From: Bradyrhizobium sp. 141
GTDB lineage: Bacteria > Pseudomonadota > Alphaproteobacteria > Rhizobiales > Xanthobacteraceae
Reading direction: 5' to 3'
DNA length: 64,000 bases
Assembly: GCF_023074055.1 (NCBI RefSeq)
Contig: NZ_JADPKR010000097.1
Span: forward strand, 1 to 64,000
Shown: positions 26,288 through 35,196 of the stretch, piece after piece
Layout: the number at the start of each line of letters is the position of its first letter
How positions within the stretch are numbered: the first letter of the stretch is position 1
Program-made: the position numbers and the translations under genes
The notes under the pieces: generated by a model
The model's input: only the letters and a program-made list of their open reading frames with translations
The model's database searches: none
Told to the model about the DNA's origin: nothing

Positions 26288-27394
26288 ATGAAGGTCGACG
26301 GCAAGCATTTCCGCAGCATCTGGCGCGAAGGCGACGGCTGGTCGATCGGCGCGATCGATCAGCGCCGGCTGCCGCATGAGTTCGTCGTTGCGAAGCTGAC
26401 CTCCTGCGAAGACGCAGCTGTTGCCATTCGCGACATGCTGGTGCGCGGCGCGCCGTTGATTGGTGCCACCGCCGCCTATGGCATGGCGCTCGCCATGCGC
26501 GAGGACGCCTCCGATGTCGGCCTGAAGCGCGCTTACGATACGCTTGTGGTGGCGCGGCCGACGGCGATCAATCTGAAATGGGCGCTGGATGAGATGCGCG
26601 CGACGCTCGCGCCGATCGATCCGGTTGAAAGGGCCGAGGCAGCCTACGCGCGCGCCGACGAGATCGTCGAGCAGGATGTCGAGATCAACCGCGGCATCGC
26701 CGGCAACGGTCTGAAGCTGATCGAGGCAATCGCTGCGAAGAAGCCAAGCGAGACGGTCAATGTCCTGACTCATTGCAACGCCGGCTGGCTCGCGACCGTC
26801 GACTGGGGCACCGCAACGGCGCCGATCTATCTTGCGCACGAGCGCGGTATCAAGGTCCATGTCTGGGTCGACGAGACGCGTCCGCGCAACCAGGGCGCCT
26901 CGCTCACCGCCTGGGAGCTCGGCCATCACGGTGTGCCGCACACCGTGATCCCCGACAACACCGGCGGGCATCTGATGCAGCATGGCATGGTCGATCTCGC
27001 CATCGTCGGCACCGACCGCGTCGCCGCCAATGGCGACGTCTGCAACAAGATCGGCACCTATCTGAAGGCGCTCGCCGCGCATGACAACGGCGTGCCGTTC
27101 TACGTCGCGCTGCCGTCACCGACGATCGATTTTGCCGTCCATGACGGCATCCGCGACATCCCCATCGAGCAGCGCAGCGGCACGGAAGTCACCGACATGA
27201 CCGGCCGCACCGCGGATGGCCGGCTGGAGACGGTGCGCATCGTCCCTGAAGGCTCGCCGGTTGCGAACTATGCCTTCGATGTGACGCCGGCACGGCTCGT
27301 GACCGGCCTCATCACCGAGCGCGGTGTGCTGAAGCCGGATCGTGCTTCGCTGGCAGCAGCATTTCCGGAGAGAAGTGCCGCCGCGGCGGAGTAG
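26288..27394 (+). CDS. mtnA: S-methyl-5-thioribose-1-phosphate isomerase
   Basis: A 368-residue enzyme of the eIF2B-alpha-like family that isomerises methylthioribose-1-phosphate to methylthioribulose-1-phosphate. The active-site Cys is in LTHCNAGWLATVDWGTA and the Asp in VGTDRVAANGD; the N-terminal RGAPLIGATAAYGMAL is also diagnostic. It forms a two-gene operon with mtnP. The later genes of the methionine salvage pathway (mtnB, mtnC, mtnD) are not in the window, so the fate of the product is open. The last codons are followed directly by a family A palindrome. Confidence 0.95.
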   Translation: MKVDGKHFRSIWREGDGWSIGAIDQRRLPHEFVVAKLTSCEDAAVAIRDMLVRGAPLIGATAAYGMALAMREDASDVGLKRAYDTLVVARPTAINLKWALDEMRATLAPIDPVERAEAAYARADEIVEQDVEINRGIAGNGLKLIEAIAAKKPSETVNVLTHCNAGWLATVDWGTATAPIYLAHERGIKVHVWVDETRPRNQGASLTAWELGHHGVPHTVIPDNTGGHLMQHGMVDLAIVGTDRVAANGDVCNKIGTYLKALAAHDNGVPFYVALPSPTIDFAVHDGIRDIPIEQRSGTEVTDMTGRTADGRLETVRIVPEGSPVANYAFDVTPARLVTGLITERGVLKPDRASLAAAFPERSAAAAE

Positions 27395-27398
27395 CTCT

Positions 27399-27477
27399 CG
27401 TAGGGTGGGCAAAGGCGCGAAGCGCCGTGCCCACCATATGCTTGTGGTGGGCACGCTTTCGCTTTGCCCACCCTACG
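27399..27477. repeat. Dispersed intergenic palindrome, family A, copy 3
   Basis: Arms CGTAGGGTGGGCAAAG and CTTTGCCCACCCTACG enclose GTGCCCACCAT and a GTGGTGGGCAC repeat. It lies between the convergent mtnA and HAD genes and is shorter than copies 1 and 2 by about 16-20 bases in the centre. Confidence 0.8.
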
Positions 27478-27488
27478 GCATTGGCGAG

Positions 27489-28124
27489 TTATGTCAGACT
27501 TAGCCCCGTCGCCTTCTCAAGCTCCGCGATCGCCTGCGCGCCGCTGGCGACCTTGATCGTGGTCATGCCCATCTCGCGCGCGGGCTTCAGGTTGACGCCG
27601 AGGTCGTCGAGATAGACGCACTTGTTCGGATCGACTTTCAGCGTCTCGACCATCAACCGATAGATCCGCGGGTCGGGCTTGCGCAGGCCGATCTTGGCGG
27701 ATTCGATCACATGATCGAACAGCACCATGACTTCGGCGATATAAAGAGAGCGTCCAGTCATGCTGCCAATGGCATTGGCCGGCAAATTGTTGGTGATGCA
27801 GCCGGTCTTGAATTGCGCCTTGATGCGCTTCAATGCCTCGACTATCTCGGGGCGCAGATCGCCCTGCAGCAGCGATATCACGTCGCGCCCGCGCACCTCG
27901 GCGCCGAGCGCACGAGATTCTTCGGCGAACAAATGATCGAACGTGTCGATATCGACCTCGGCTCGCTCGAACTTGGCCCAGGCGTTTTCCAAATGGTTGG
28001 CGGCGTTGGTTCGCCGTATGATGTCGATGGGCAGACCGCGCTCCGTCTCGAACCGCGCGAAGGCCTCGAACGGCGAACTCGTCAGCACGCCGCCAAAATC
28101 AAAGATCACCGCCTCGATCGCCAA
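27489..28124 (-). CDS. HAD-superfamily hydrolase (epoxide-hydrolase N-terminal-like)
   Basis: A 211-residue phosphatase-fold protein. Motif I is DFGGVLTSSP (nucleophile Asp9, with the usual second Asp replaced by Gly, as in the N-terminal domain of soluble epoxide hydrolase and ACAD10). Motif II is in TGCITNNLP, motif III is Lys in GLRKPDPRIY, and motif IV is VYLDDLGVN. It therefore fits the HAD-IA subfamily. Translation starts at TTG 28124 with GGGCAGGACA upstream. The substrate is unknown. It converges on mtnA, but a role in the salvage pathway is not indicated. Confidence 0.85.
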   Translation of the reverse strand: MAIEAVIFDFGGVLTSSPFEAFARFETERGLPIDIIRRTNAANHLENAWAKFERAEVDIDTFDHLFAEESRALGAEVRGRDVISLLQGDLRPEIVEALKRIKAQFKTGCITNNLPANAIGSMTGRSLYIAEVMVLFDHVIESAKIGLRKPDPRIYRLMVETLKVDPNKCVYLDDLGVNLKPAREMGMTTIKVASGAQAIAELEKATGLSLT

Positions 28125-28235
28125 TGTCCTGCCCTCGTCAAATCCTTTCCAAGAGGGCTAGCATGCGCTATCGGCAAGGGCCAGTCCGAAGCAAATTCAG
28201 GCGTTCACCGAACCGACGGCCAAGGCATGTTCCCC

Positions 28236-28994
28236 ATGAAGACAATCGCGACATTCGCCACGGCTACTCTGCTGATCGCCACGCCCGCGCAGGCCATCGT
28301 CGGCGGTGGCACGCCGCAGGCCGAGGGTGTCGCGCGTGCCGTCGTCACCATCGTCGGCTCGCGCGGCAATTTCTGCACCGGTAGCCTGATCTCGCCAAAG
28401 CTCGTGCTCACCGTCGCTCACTGCGTGCAACCCGGCGCTGACTACAAGATCGTCGATCGCGGAACCGACGGCCAGCCGCAATTGATGAGCGTGCGCACGG
28501 TCGCGATCCATCCGAACTTCAACATGCAGGCGATGCAGTCACACCGCGCCACCGCGGACGTGGCGCTGCTGCAACTGGAAATTCCACTCAAGGGAAAATC
28601 CACAGTGCCGGTCGGCATGCCGCAAATTCCAATTCAGGTCGGCGGCCGCTTCACGATCGCCGGCATCGGCGTCACTGTTCGCGGCGATGGCAAGAGCGGC
28701 GGCGTCACGCGTGTTGCTGCGCTTGTCGCCACCGGCCAGCCCGGGACGCTCCAGATTCGGCTGGTCGATCCCGTAACCAACGGTGTTCGCGACGGAATTG
28801 GCGCTTGCACCGGTGATTCCGGTGGCCCTGTGTTTGAGGACAAGCCGAATGGTGCCGTGCTGGTCGGGCTCATCAGTTGGTCCACGGGGCCGAACGGCGC
28901 TGCCGGTTGCGGCGGGTTGACCGGCGTCACGCCGCTCACGCTCTACCGCGACTGGATCTTGCAGACCGCGCGGAGCTGGGGTGCGGCGCTGTGA
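28236..28994 (+). CDS. Secreted trypsin-like serine protease (S1 family)
   Basis: A 252-residue exported protease. The signal peptide (1-20, ending TPAQA) runs straight into IVGGG, the trypsin-type mature N-terminus. The catalytic triad is His62 (LTVAHC), Asp108 (TADVALLQL) and Ser195 (CTGDSGGPVF). There is no transmembrane anchor or PDZ domain, so it is a simple secreted or periplasmic protease unlike DegP. I start at ATG 28236; ATG 28227 is too close to the AAGG element. The open frame upstream to 27711 is the antisense shadow of the HAD gene. Target unknown. Confidence 0.9.
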   Translation: MKTIATFATATLLIATPAQAIVGGGTPQAEGVARAVVTIVGSRGNFCTGSLISPKLVLTVAHCVQPGADYKIVDRGTDGQPQLMSVRTVAIHPNFNMQAMQSHRATADVALLQLEIPLKGKSTVPVGMPQIPIQVGGRFTIAGIGVTVRGDGKSGGVTRVAALVATGQPGTLQIRLVDPVTNGVRDGIGACTGDSGGPVFEDKPNGAVLVGLISWSTGPNGAAGCGGLTGVTPLTLYRDWILQTARSWGAAL

Positions 28995-29118
28995 TTTGAC
29001 CGCGGCTTGATCTATGTCATTTTGAAGCGGAAGCGCGTCGGGTGATCATGCCGGCCGCGGAGGAAACGCGTCGTCCATCAAGGGCGGCCACAAAAGCAAG
29101 CAAGGCATAGAAGCAACA

Positions 29119-30621
29119 ATGAATGTCGCTGTTCGCGGTCACACCGCTACCAAGCAAGCTTCCGAACATTTCGACGTGCTGATCGTCGGCGCCGGCATCT
29201 CCGGCATCGGCAGCGCCTATCACATCGAAAAGCAGCTGCCGGGCACCAGCTACGTCATCCTGGAGACGCAGGAAACGTTCGGCGGCACCTGGAGCACACA
29301 TCGCTATCCCGGCATTCGTTCCGACAGCGATCTCCATACCTTCGGCTACAGCTTCAAGCCGTGGGTCGGCCCGCCGATCGCGACCGCCGAGGAGATCCTC
29401 GCCTATATGAACGAGGTCATCGAGGATAACGACCTCGCAAGGCACATCCGCTACAAGCACAGGATCAATTCCGCGAGCTGGTCGAGCGAGCAGAATCTCT
29501 GGACCATCGAAGCGGTGGTAACCGACACCGGCGAGCCCAGGACGTTCACCACAAACTTCCTCTGGATGTGCCAGGGCTATTATCGCCATTCGGAAGGTTA
29601 CACGCCGGAATGGAAGGGCATGGACCGGTTCAAGGGCCGCATCGTCCATCCCCAGACCTGGCCTGACGATATCGACCTCACGGGCAAGAAGGTCGTCGTG
29701 ATCGGCTCGGGCGCGACCGCGGCAACGCTGGTGCCGAACATCGCCGACAAATGCGCTCATGTCACCATGTTGCAGCGCTCGCCGACCTATTTCCGGCTCG
29801 GCCGCAACGCCATCGAAATCGCGGAGGAGCTGCGCCGGCTCCAGGTCGATGAAGAGTGGATCCACGAGATCGTGCGACGCAAGATCCTGTTCGAACAGGA
29901 TGCCTTCACCAAACTCTGCGTGTCCAAGCCTGAGCAGGTCAAGAAGGAGCTGATCGGCCAGATCAGCGCGGTCCTCGGTCCCGACTACGACGTCGAGTCG
30001 CACTTCACGCCGACATACCGGCCGTGGCGGCAGCGCATCGCCTTCGTGCCCGATGCCGATCTGTTCAAGGGGATCGCCAGCGGTCAGGCCTCTGTCGTCA
30101 CCGACGAGATCGAATGCTTCGTCGAGAACGGCATCCAGCTCAAATCCGGAAAGCTGCTGGAAGCCGATATCATCGTCACCGCGACCGGCTTCAACCTCGC
30201 GGCCCTCGGCGACATCGCCTTCGAGATCGACGGCAAGCCGCTCGCCTTTGGTGACACCGTCACCTACCGCGGCATGATGTTCACGGGCGTTCCAAACATG
30301 GTCTGGGTGTTCGGCTATTTCCGCGCCAGCTGGACGCTACGCGTCGATCTCGTCGCCGATTTCGTCTGCCGGCTGCTCGGACATATGAAGAGCAAGGGCG
30401 CCAAGAAGGTTGAGGTGAGCTTGCGTGCCGAAGACCACAACATGCCGATCCTGCCCTGGATCGATCCGGAAAACTTCAACCCCGGCTACATGATGCGCAA
30501 CATGGACCTGTTGCCCAAGCGCGGCGACAAGCCGGAGTGGCAGCACAGCCAGGACTACTGGACCGAGAAGGACGAGATTCCGAAGACGGACCTGGATGAC
30601 AAGGCGTTTGTTTACGGGTGA
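29119..30621 (+). CDS. Flavin-dependent Baeyer-Villiger-type monooxygenase
   Basis: A 500-residue FAD/NADPH enzyme. The first Rossmann motif is VGAGISGIGSAYH (23-35), FGGTWSTHRYPGIRSDSD follows (54-71), and the second nucleotide-binding motif is VVVIGSGATAATL (192-204). The Baeyer-Villiger fingerprint FxGxxxHxxxWP is visible from Phe171 to Pro182. Such enzymes insert oxygen into ketones to give esters or oxidise heteroatoms. The length fits the short FMO-like branch. It is monocistronic; hairpins follow. Substrate unknown. Confidence 0.9.
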   Translation: MNVAVRGHTATKQASEHFDVLIVGAGISGIGSAYHIEKQLPGTSYVILETQETFGGTWSTHRYPGIRSDSDLHTFGYSFKPWVGPPIATAEEILAYMNEVIEDNDLARHIRYKHRINSASWSSEQNLWTIEAVVTDTGEPRTFTTNFLWMCQGYYRHSEGYTPEWKGMDRFKGRIVHPQTWPDDIDLTGKKVVVIGSGATAATLVPNIADKCAHVTMLQRSPTYFRLGRNAIEIAEELRRLQVDEEWIHEIVRRKILFEQDAFTKLCVSKPEQVKKELIGQISAVLGPDYDVESHFTPTYRPWRQRIAFVPDADLFKGIASGQASVVTDEIECFVENGIQLKSGKLLEADIIVTATGFNLAALGDIAFEIDGKPLAFGDTVTYRGMMFTGVPNMVWVFGYFRASWTLRVDLVADFVCRLLGHMKSKGAKKVEVSLRAEDHNMPILPWIDPENFNPGYMMRNMDLLPKRGDKPEWQHSQDYWTEKDEIPKTDLDDKAFVYG

Positions 30622-30635
30622 GACGTAATGCCGAA

Positions 30636-30664
30636 GAGGATGTGACAGTGATTGCCACATCCTC
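30636..30664. terminator. Hairpin after the monooxygenase gene
   Basis: GAGGATGTG (30636-30644) and CACATCCTC (30656-30664) form a perfect 9-base stem with an 11-base loop, 15 bases after the monooxygenase stop. There is no T run, so it may act only as a transcript-stabilising 3' end. Confidence 0.5.
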
Positions 30665-30668
30665 CGGT

Positions 30669-30705
30669 GTCATCCCGGATCTGCGCTTCGCGTGTCCGGG
30701 ACGAC
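30669..30705. repeat. Short intergenic palindrome (CCCGGA type)
   Basis: GTCATCCCGGA (30669-30679) and TCCGGGACGAC (30695-30705) are complementary with one mismatch and frame GCGCTTCGCG. This is a fragment of a common rhizobial repeat, between convergent genes. Confidence 0.6.
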
Positions 30706-30744
30706 AGGTTTTATGAAGCGGCATCCTACTCATTCGCAGCAGTT

Positions 30745-31671
30745 CTAAGAATTCCGTCTCGTCGCATTCGTCGCAATTGCCGCGGCCGCCGTCCGGTTTT
30801 CCACCCCGAGCTTGGCGTAGATCTGCTCGAGATGCTTGTCGACCGTGCGCGGGCTCAAACCCAGGATTTGCGCGATGTCGCGGTTGGTCTTGCCCTTGCT
30901 GAGCCAGGCCAACACCTCGCCCTCGCGGGTGGTGAGCCCGAGTTCGCTGGTGAATTCGGGGGGCAGTGCGGTGCCGGACTCCCTGGAGAGCCGCAGCAGA
31001 AACTCGTTCGGCGCCGCTTCGCCCATGTAATAGAGCCGCAGTTGCGGATTCTCGGGCAGGGAGGCTCCTTGCGACTTCGAGCTGCCCTTGGCCTTGGCCT
31101 GTTCCAGCCATTGCAGCAATGATGGCGACAGGACGAAGTCGTCGGCCTGTGCGCCCTGATGGTCGGACATCAGCTTCTGCGCCTGCGGCGTCGCCCACAG
31201 CACGTTGCCTTGGCGGTTGACCGCGAACAGGAAGCGGCCGGAGACGTCGAGCGCTGCGCGCGCACTCTGTGTCAGCCGGGCATTGCCGAGATGGACGCGG
31301 ATGCGTGCCAGCATCTCCTCGATCACGATCGGTTTTGTCACGTAATCGACGCCACCTGCTTCGAGCCCGCGAACGATATGCTCGGTTTCGGCAAGGCCCG
31401 TCATGAAGATCACGGGCACATTGGCAAGACCCGCATCGCGCTTGAGCCGGCGGCAGGTCTCGAAGCCGTCGATGCCGGGCATCACGGCGTCAAGCAGGAC
31501 GATGTCGGGCGTGATCTGGTCGATGATGCGTATCGCCGCCGCGCCGTCCAGCGCCACCATCACCGTCATGCCGGCGCCGTCGAGCGCGTCGGTCAGCAGC
31601 CGAAGCGTTTCGGGAGAGTCATCTACAACGAGCGCGACGTCGCGCTTCTTCGACTCAATGCTCATGCGCAT
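30745..31671 (-). CDS. LuxR/FixJ-type response regulator, partner of the NCS1-fused kinase
   Basis: A 308-residue regulator. Residues 10-130 are a receiver domain with phospho-acceptor Asp61 (DIVLLDAVMPGIDGF) and the conserved Lys in YVTKP. A PAS-like linker covers about 140-235 (DVSGRFLFAVNRQGNVLWATPQ). The C-terminus, about 245-305, is a LuxR helix-turn-helix (TTREGEVLAWLSKGKTNRD, then ILGLSPRTVDKHL). Its start overlaps the end of the kinase gene by 17 bases, which points to coupled translation and a cognate pair. The likely target is the divergent urea/amide operon, by position only. An alternative ATG is at 31665. Confidence 0.9.
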   Translation of the reverse strand: MRMSIESKKRDVALVVDDSPETLRLLTDALDGAGMTVMVALDGAAAIRIIDQITPDIVLLDAVMPGIDGFETCRRLKRDAGLANVPVIFMTGLAETEHIVRGLEAGGVDYVTKPIVIEEMLARIRVHLGNARLTQSARAALDVSGRFLFAVNRQGNVLWATPQAQKLMSDHQGAQADDFVLSPSLLQWLEQAKAKGSSKSQGASLPENPQLRLYYMGEAAPNEFLLRLSRESGTALPPEFTSELGLTTREGEVLAWLSKGKTNRDIAQILGLSPRTVDKHLEQIYAKLGVENRTAAAAIATNATRRNS

Positions 31672-34600
31672 GCAATGTCTTCAATGTGTTCATGTACTGG
31701 TCGAGATCGAAGCGGTCGACCAGCGACCGCATCTGCGCGACGAAGTCGGCATGCTCCGGATGCTCATTGCCGATCTCGTCCAGCTTCAACTGAATGCCCT
31801 TGACGTAGCCGATTTGGCCGAGCCCGATCAGCGCCTCGATGTGCCGCACCGGCGGCCTCGATCCGCTCTCCGGTCGCCAGAATGGCACCGCGACTTCGTC
31901 CGAGCCGTACTGCCACTCGAGCTTGAGGAGCTGGCGGATCGTCTCCAGCAGTCGCGGGATGTCGATCGGCTTCATCAGATAGCCGTCATGGAAAGGCTGC
32001 GCCAGCGGGGTGCCGTGAGCCTCCAATGCGCTCGCCGAGACCATCAGGATGCGCGCCTGGTGATGGCCGCTCGCGCGCAAGGTCTCCGCGACGGCCCAGC
32101 CGTCCATGGCGGGCATCGAGATATCGAGCAGGAACAGATCGGGCCGGCAGTGTTGCGCCAGCGCCAGGCAGCCGGGCCCGTCGGGGGCACTGAGCAGGAT
32201 GAAGCCGAGCGGCGTCAGCACCTCACGCAGGAGGTCGCGATGAACGGGATCGTCGTCGGTGATGAGGATGGTCTTGCGCGCGCCGTGATAGCCGGAGACC
32301 GGCGCCTCCACGGGCGCGATGCGCTGGGGATTGGTCACCTCCGACAGCAGGATCTTGACCTTGAACGTGCTGCCGGAGCCGACCTTGCTCAAGACCTTGA
32401 TATCGCCGCCCATCACGCCGGCGAGCAGACGGCTGATGGTGAGGCCGAGCCCGGTGCCGGTCTGCGGCTGCGAGACACCGAGCGCACCGGGCTCGAAAGG
32501 CGCGAAGATGCGCTCGAGATCGTCGCTCTGGATGCCCGGACCGGTATCGATCACCTCGAACTCGGCAACGGGACTGCGATAGTGTACCACGAACTGCACG
32601 CTGCCGGTCTGGGTGAACTTGATGGCGTTCGAGAGCAAATTGATCAGCACCTGACGCAGCCGCTTCTCGTCGGCATAGACCACGACCGGCAAATGTGGCG
32701 GCCGCTTGAACACGAAGTCGATGCCCTTGGCCGCGGCCTGCAGGCGGAACATGCCGACGAGCTGGTCGAGGAATTCGCTGAGGCGCACCTCATCGCGCGA
32801 CAGATACAGCCGCCCCGCCTCGATCTTGGAGATATCCAGAATGCCGTCGATCAGGCCGGAGAGGTGATCGGCGCTGCGGCGGACGACGCGGACCTGGTCG
32901 CGCGGCTTGGTGCTCAGTGTCGCGTCCTGCTCGAGCAGTTGCGCATAGCCGCTGATCGCATTCAGCGGCGAGCGCAGCTCGTGGCTCAGGCCCACCACGT
33001 AGCGGCTCTTGGCGAGGTTCGCGGATTCGGCGACCTCCTTGGCACGCTGGAGCTCGGCGTCGGTGCGCTTGTGAGCGTCGATCTCCTGGATCAGCAGCGT
33101 GGTCTGTCGCCGCGTCTCGGCTTCGGCCGCGCGGCGGCTCTGTTGCGCCAGCACGAACAGCCAGGCCACCACGCCGATGATGATGCTGAGCGAGAAGAAC
33201 ACCTTCCAGAGCACGTCGGAGACCAGCATGTTCTCGCCATGCACGCTCGCTGAGGTCTGCAGATAGATCAGGCCCAGCACCAGCGCGACGAGGCCGGCGG
33301 AGACCACGAACACGCCGACATAGTGGCCGAGTTGCGAGTTGATCCGTGCATAGATCGGCTGCGGCATCAGTTTGCCCAGCGTCTCCGACACCTGCGCCTG
33401 GATCCGCGCGTGCGGCTTGCAGAGATCGTGGCAGCGGGCGTCGAGCGAACAGCACAAGGAGCAAATCGGCCCGGCGTAAGCGGGGCAGGACGCCATGTCC
33501 TCCGGCTCGAACGAGTGCTCGCAGATGCAGCACTGGATCGCCTCCATGTTCTGCCAGCTTCGCTTCGGCTTGCGCGCGATGTAGTACTTGCCGTCTGTGG
33601 CCCAGGCGATCAACGGTGCGGTGAGGAAGGCGACCGCGAGCGCGATGAAGGCCGACAGCGCCTTCGCGGTAGGTCCGAACAGGCCGTAAAAGGCGCTGAT
33701 GGAGACGATGGTCGCGATTGTCATCGCGCCGACGCCGACCGGATTGACGTCGTAGAGATGCGCGCGTTTGAACTCGATCTGCTGTGGCCGCAATCCAAGC
33801 GGCTTGTTGACGATGAGATCAGCGACCAGCGCGCCGACCCAGGCGATCGCGACGTTCGAATAGAGCGCCAGCGTCTGCTCCAGGGCCTTGTAGACGCCGA
33901 TCTCCATCAACAGCAGCGCCACGATGACGTTGAAGACCAGCCAGACGACGCGGCCGGGATGGCTGTGGGTCAAGCGTGAGAAGAAGTTCGACCAGGCGAT
34001 CGAGCCGGCATAGGCGTTGGTGACGTTGATTTTCACCTGCGACAGGATCACGAACGTGCCGGTCAACGCCAGCGCGAGGTCAGGCTGCGATAGCACATAG
34101 CGGAACGCCTCGAGATACATATGCGCGGGCTCGGCGGCCTCCTCGGGCGGCACCCCGTGGCTGAGCGCGAAGAAGGCGAGGAACGAGCCGGCCAGGAGTT
34201 TCAGGGCGCCGAGCACGATCCAGCCTGGTCCGGCGCTCATCAGCGCCAACCACCAGGAGGCGCCGGACGCCCGGCGGTCACGCGGCAGAAATCGCAGGAA
34301 GTCGACCTGCTCGCCGATCTGCGCCACCAGCGAAAACACTACCGAGGCCGCAACTCCGAACAGTAACAGGTCGAAATGTCCGTTGAGATCGCCGTGCTCG
34401 CCTGAGAACTTGCGCCACTCCGTGAAGGAATGCGGGTTGTGCCAGGCGATCGCCGCGAACGGAATGATGTGGAGCACGATCCAGAGGGGCTGCGTCCACA
34501 ATTGGAAGCGGCTGATCAGCGTGATGCCGTAGGCCACCAACGGGATGATGACGACGGCGCTGATGAGATAGCCGATCGGCCGCGGAATCCCGAAGCACAT

Positions 34601-35026
34601 CTCGAGCGCGGAAGCGAGAATCACGGCTTCGATCGCAAAGAAGATGAAGGTGAAGGACGCGTAGATCAGCGAGGTGACCGTCGAGCCGATGTAGCCAAAG
34701 CCGGCGCCCCGCGTCAGCAGGTCGATGTCGATGCCGCATTTGGCGGCATAATAGGCGATCGGCACGCCACAGCAGAAGATGATGGTCGAGACCACCAGGA
34801 TGGCGGCGGTCGCGTTGGTGACGCCATAGTTCAGGGTGATGGTGCCGCCGATCGCCTCCATCGCCAGGAACGAGATCGCGCCCAACGCCGTGTTGGCGAC
34901 CCGGGCGGCGGACCAGCGACGCGCGCTCTTCGCCGTGAAGCGCAGCGCGTAGTCCTCCAGCGTCTGGTTGGCAACCCATTGGTTATACTGGCGCCTGACG
35001 CGGTCTATTCGCTGCCGCCCTGCCAC
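31655..35026 (-). CDS. Hybrid sensor histidine kinase with N-terminal NCS1-type permease domain
   Basis: A 1123-residue inner-membrane protein. Residues about 15-480 are a complete NCS1-like (purine/cytosine permease) membrane domain with about 12 segments. Residues 499-536 form a Cys-rich cluster (CCICEHSFEPED then CPAYAGPICSLCC and CHDLC; nine Cys). Two more membrane segments follow (566-588, 606-627), then a coiled coil, a HisKA domain with phospho-acceptor His682 (SHELRSPLNAISGY), an HATPase domain (N-box Asn800, GTGLGLTISR) and a receiver with Asp968 (LFLLDISMPAMDGW). The C-terminal 100 residues look helical, but an HPt histidine is not evident. Translation starts at GTG 35026. Next to the urea/amide operon, a nitrogenous ligand is the natural guess. 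Confidence 0.9.
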   Translation of the reverse strand: MAGRQRIDRVRRQYNQWVANQTLEDYALRFTAKSARRWSAARVANTALGAISFLAMEAIGGTITLNYGVTNATAAILVVSTIIFCCGVPIAYYAAKCGIDIDLLTRGAGFGYIGSTVTSLIYASFTFIFFAIEAVILASALEMCFGIPRPIGYLISAVVIIPLVAYGITLISRFQLWTQPLWIVLHIIPFAAIAWHNPHSFTEWRKFSGEHGDLNGHFDLLLFGVAASVVFSLVAQIGEQVDFLRFLPRDRRASGASWWLALMSAGPGWIVLGALKLLAGSFLAFFALSHGVPPEEAAEPAHMYLEAFRYVLSQPDLALALTGTFVILSQVKINVTNAYAGSIAWSNFFSRLTHSHPGRVVWLVFNVIVALLLMEIGVYKALEQTLALYSNVAIAWVGALVADLIVNKPLGLRPQQIEFKRAHLYDVNPVGVGAMTIATIVSISAFYGLFGPTAKALSAFIALAVAFLTAPLIAWATDGKYYIARKPKRSWQNMEAIQCCICEHSFEPEDMASCPAYAGPICSLCCSLDARCHDLCKPHARIQAQVSETLGKLMPQPIYARINSQLGHYVGVFVVSAGLVALVLGLIYLQTSASVHGENMLVSDVLWKVFFSLSIIIGVVAWLFVLAQQSRRAAEAETRRQTTLLIQEIDAHKRTDAELQRAKEVAESANLAKSRYVVGLSHELRSPLNAISGYAQLLEQDATLSTKPRDQVRVVRRSADHLSGLIDGILDISKIEAGRLYLSRDEVRLSEFLDQLVGMFRLQAAAKGIDFVFKRPPHLPVVVYADEKRLRQVLINLLSNAIKFTQTGSVQFVVHYRSPVAEFEVIDTGPGIQSDDLERIFAPFEPGALGVSQPQTGTGLGLTISRLLAGVMGGDIKVLSKVGSGSTFKVKILLSEVTNPQRIAPVEAPVSGYHGARKTILITDDDPVHRDLLREVLTPLGFILLSAPDGPGCLALAQHCRPDLFLLDISMPAMDGWAVAETLRASGHHQARILMVSASALEAHGTPLAQPFHDGYLMKPIDIPRLLETIRQLLKLEWQYGSDEVAVPFWRPESGSRPPVRHIEALIGLGQIGYVKGIQLKLDEIGNEHPEHADFVAQMRSLVDRFDLDQYMNTLKTLHAHEH

Positions 35027-35060
35027 TCTTTACCCCACTCCTGATACGGTCCTCGAGCCC

Positions 35061-35078
35061 TCGCAAATTCCGTACCAA
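35061..35078 (-). promoter_or_regulatory. Sigma-54 promoter for the sensor kinase gene
   Basis: Read on the minus strand, TTGGTACGGAATTTGCGA matches the -24/-12 consensus TGGCACG-N4-TTGC with correct spacing (GG, 10 bases, GC) and one mismatch in the -24 block. The start of transcription would be near 35051, leaving a leader of about 25 bases with AGGAG before the GTG start at 35026. Sigma-54 use fits nitrogen control. Inferred from sequence only. Confidence 0.6.
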
Positions 35079-35100
35079 AAGCCTACGTCGGCATTTTGCG

Positions 35101-35138
35101 GTGCAGTATACGCGATCTTGCGTATGCTTACGCTGCAC
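35101..35138. promoter_or_regulatory. Nested dyad in the kinase/urtA divergent region
   Basis: GTGCAG (35101-35106) pairs with CTGCAC (35133-35138), and inside it ATACGC (35108-35113) pairs with GCGTAT (35120-35125). It lies about 50-90 bases upstream of the proposed kinase start of transcription and 60-95 bases before urtA, so it is a candidate site for an activator such as NtrC or the LuxR-type regulator. It does not match the NtrC consensus orientation exactly. Confidence 0.45.
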
Positions 35139-35196
35139 AAATTCGAGCCATCCTCACAGCGCCAATTGCGTGTTCTCGAACAAAAGTGGGGTGCTC

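Noticed and set aside
31403..33253. 616-codon open frame on the plus strand opposite the hybrid kinase and response regulator
   Set aside because: Antisense to kinase and receiver motifs; no ribosome-binding site and a repetitive His/Gln/Arg-rich product.
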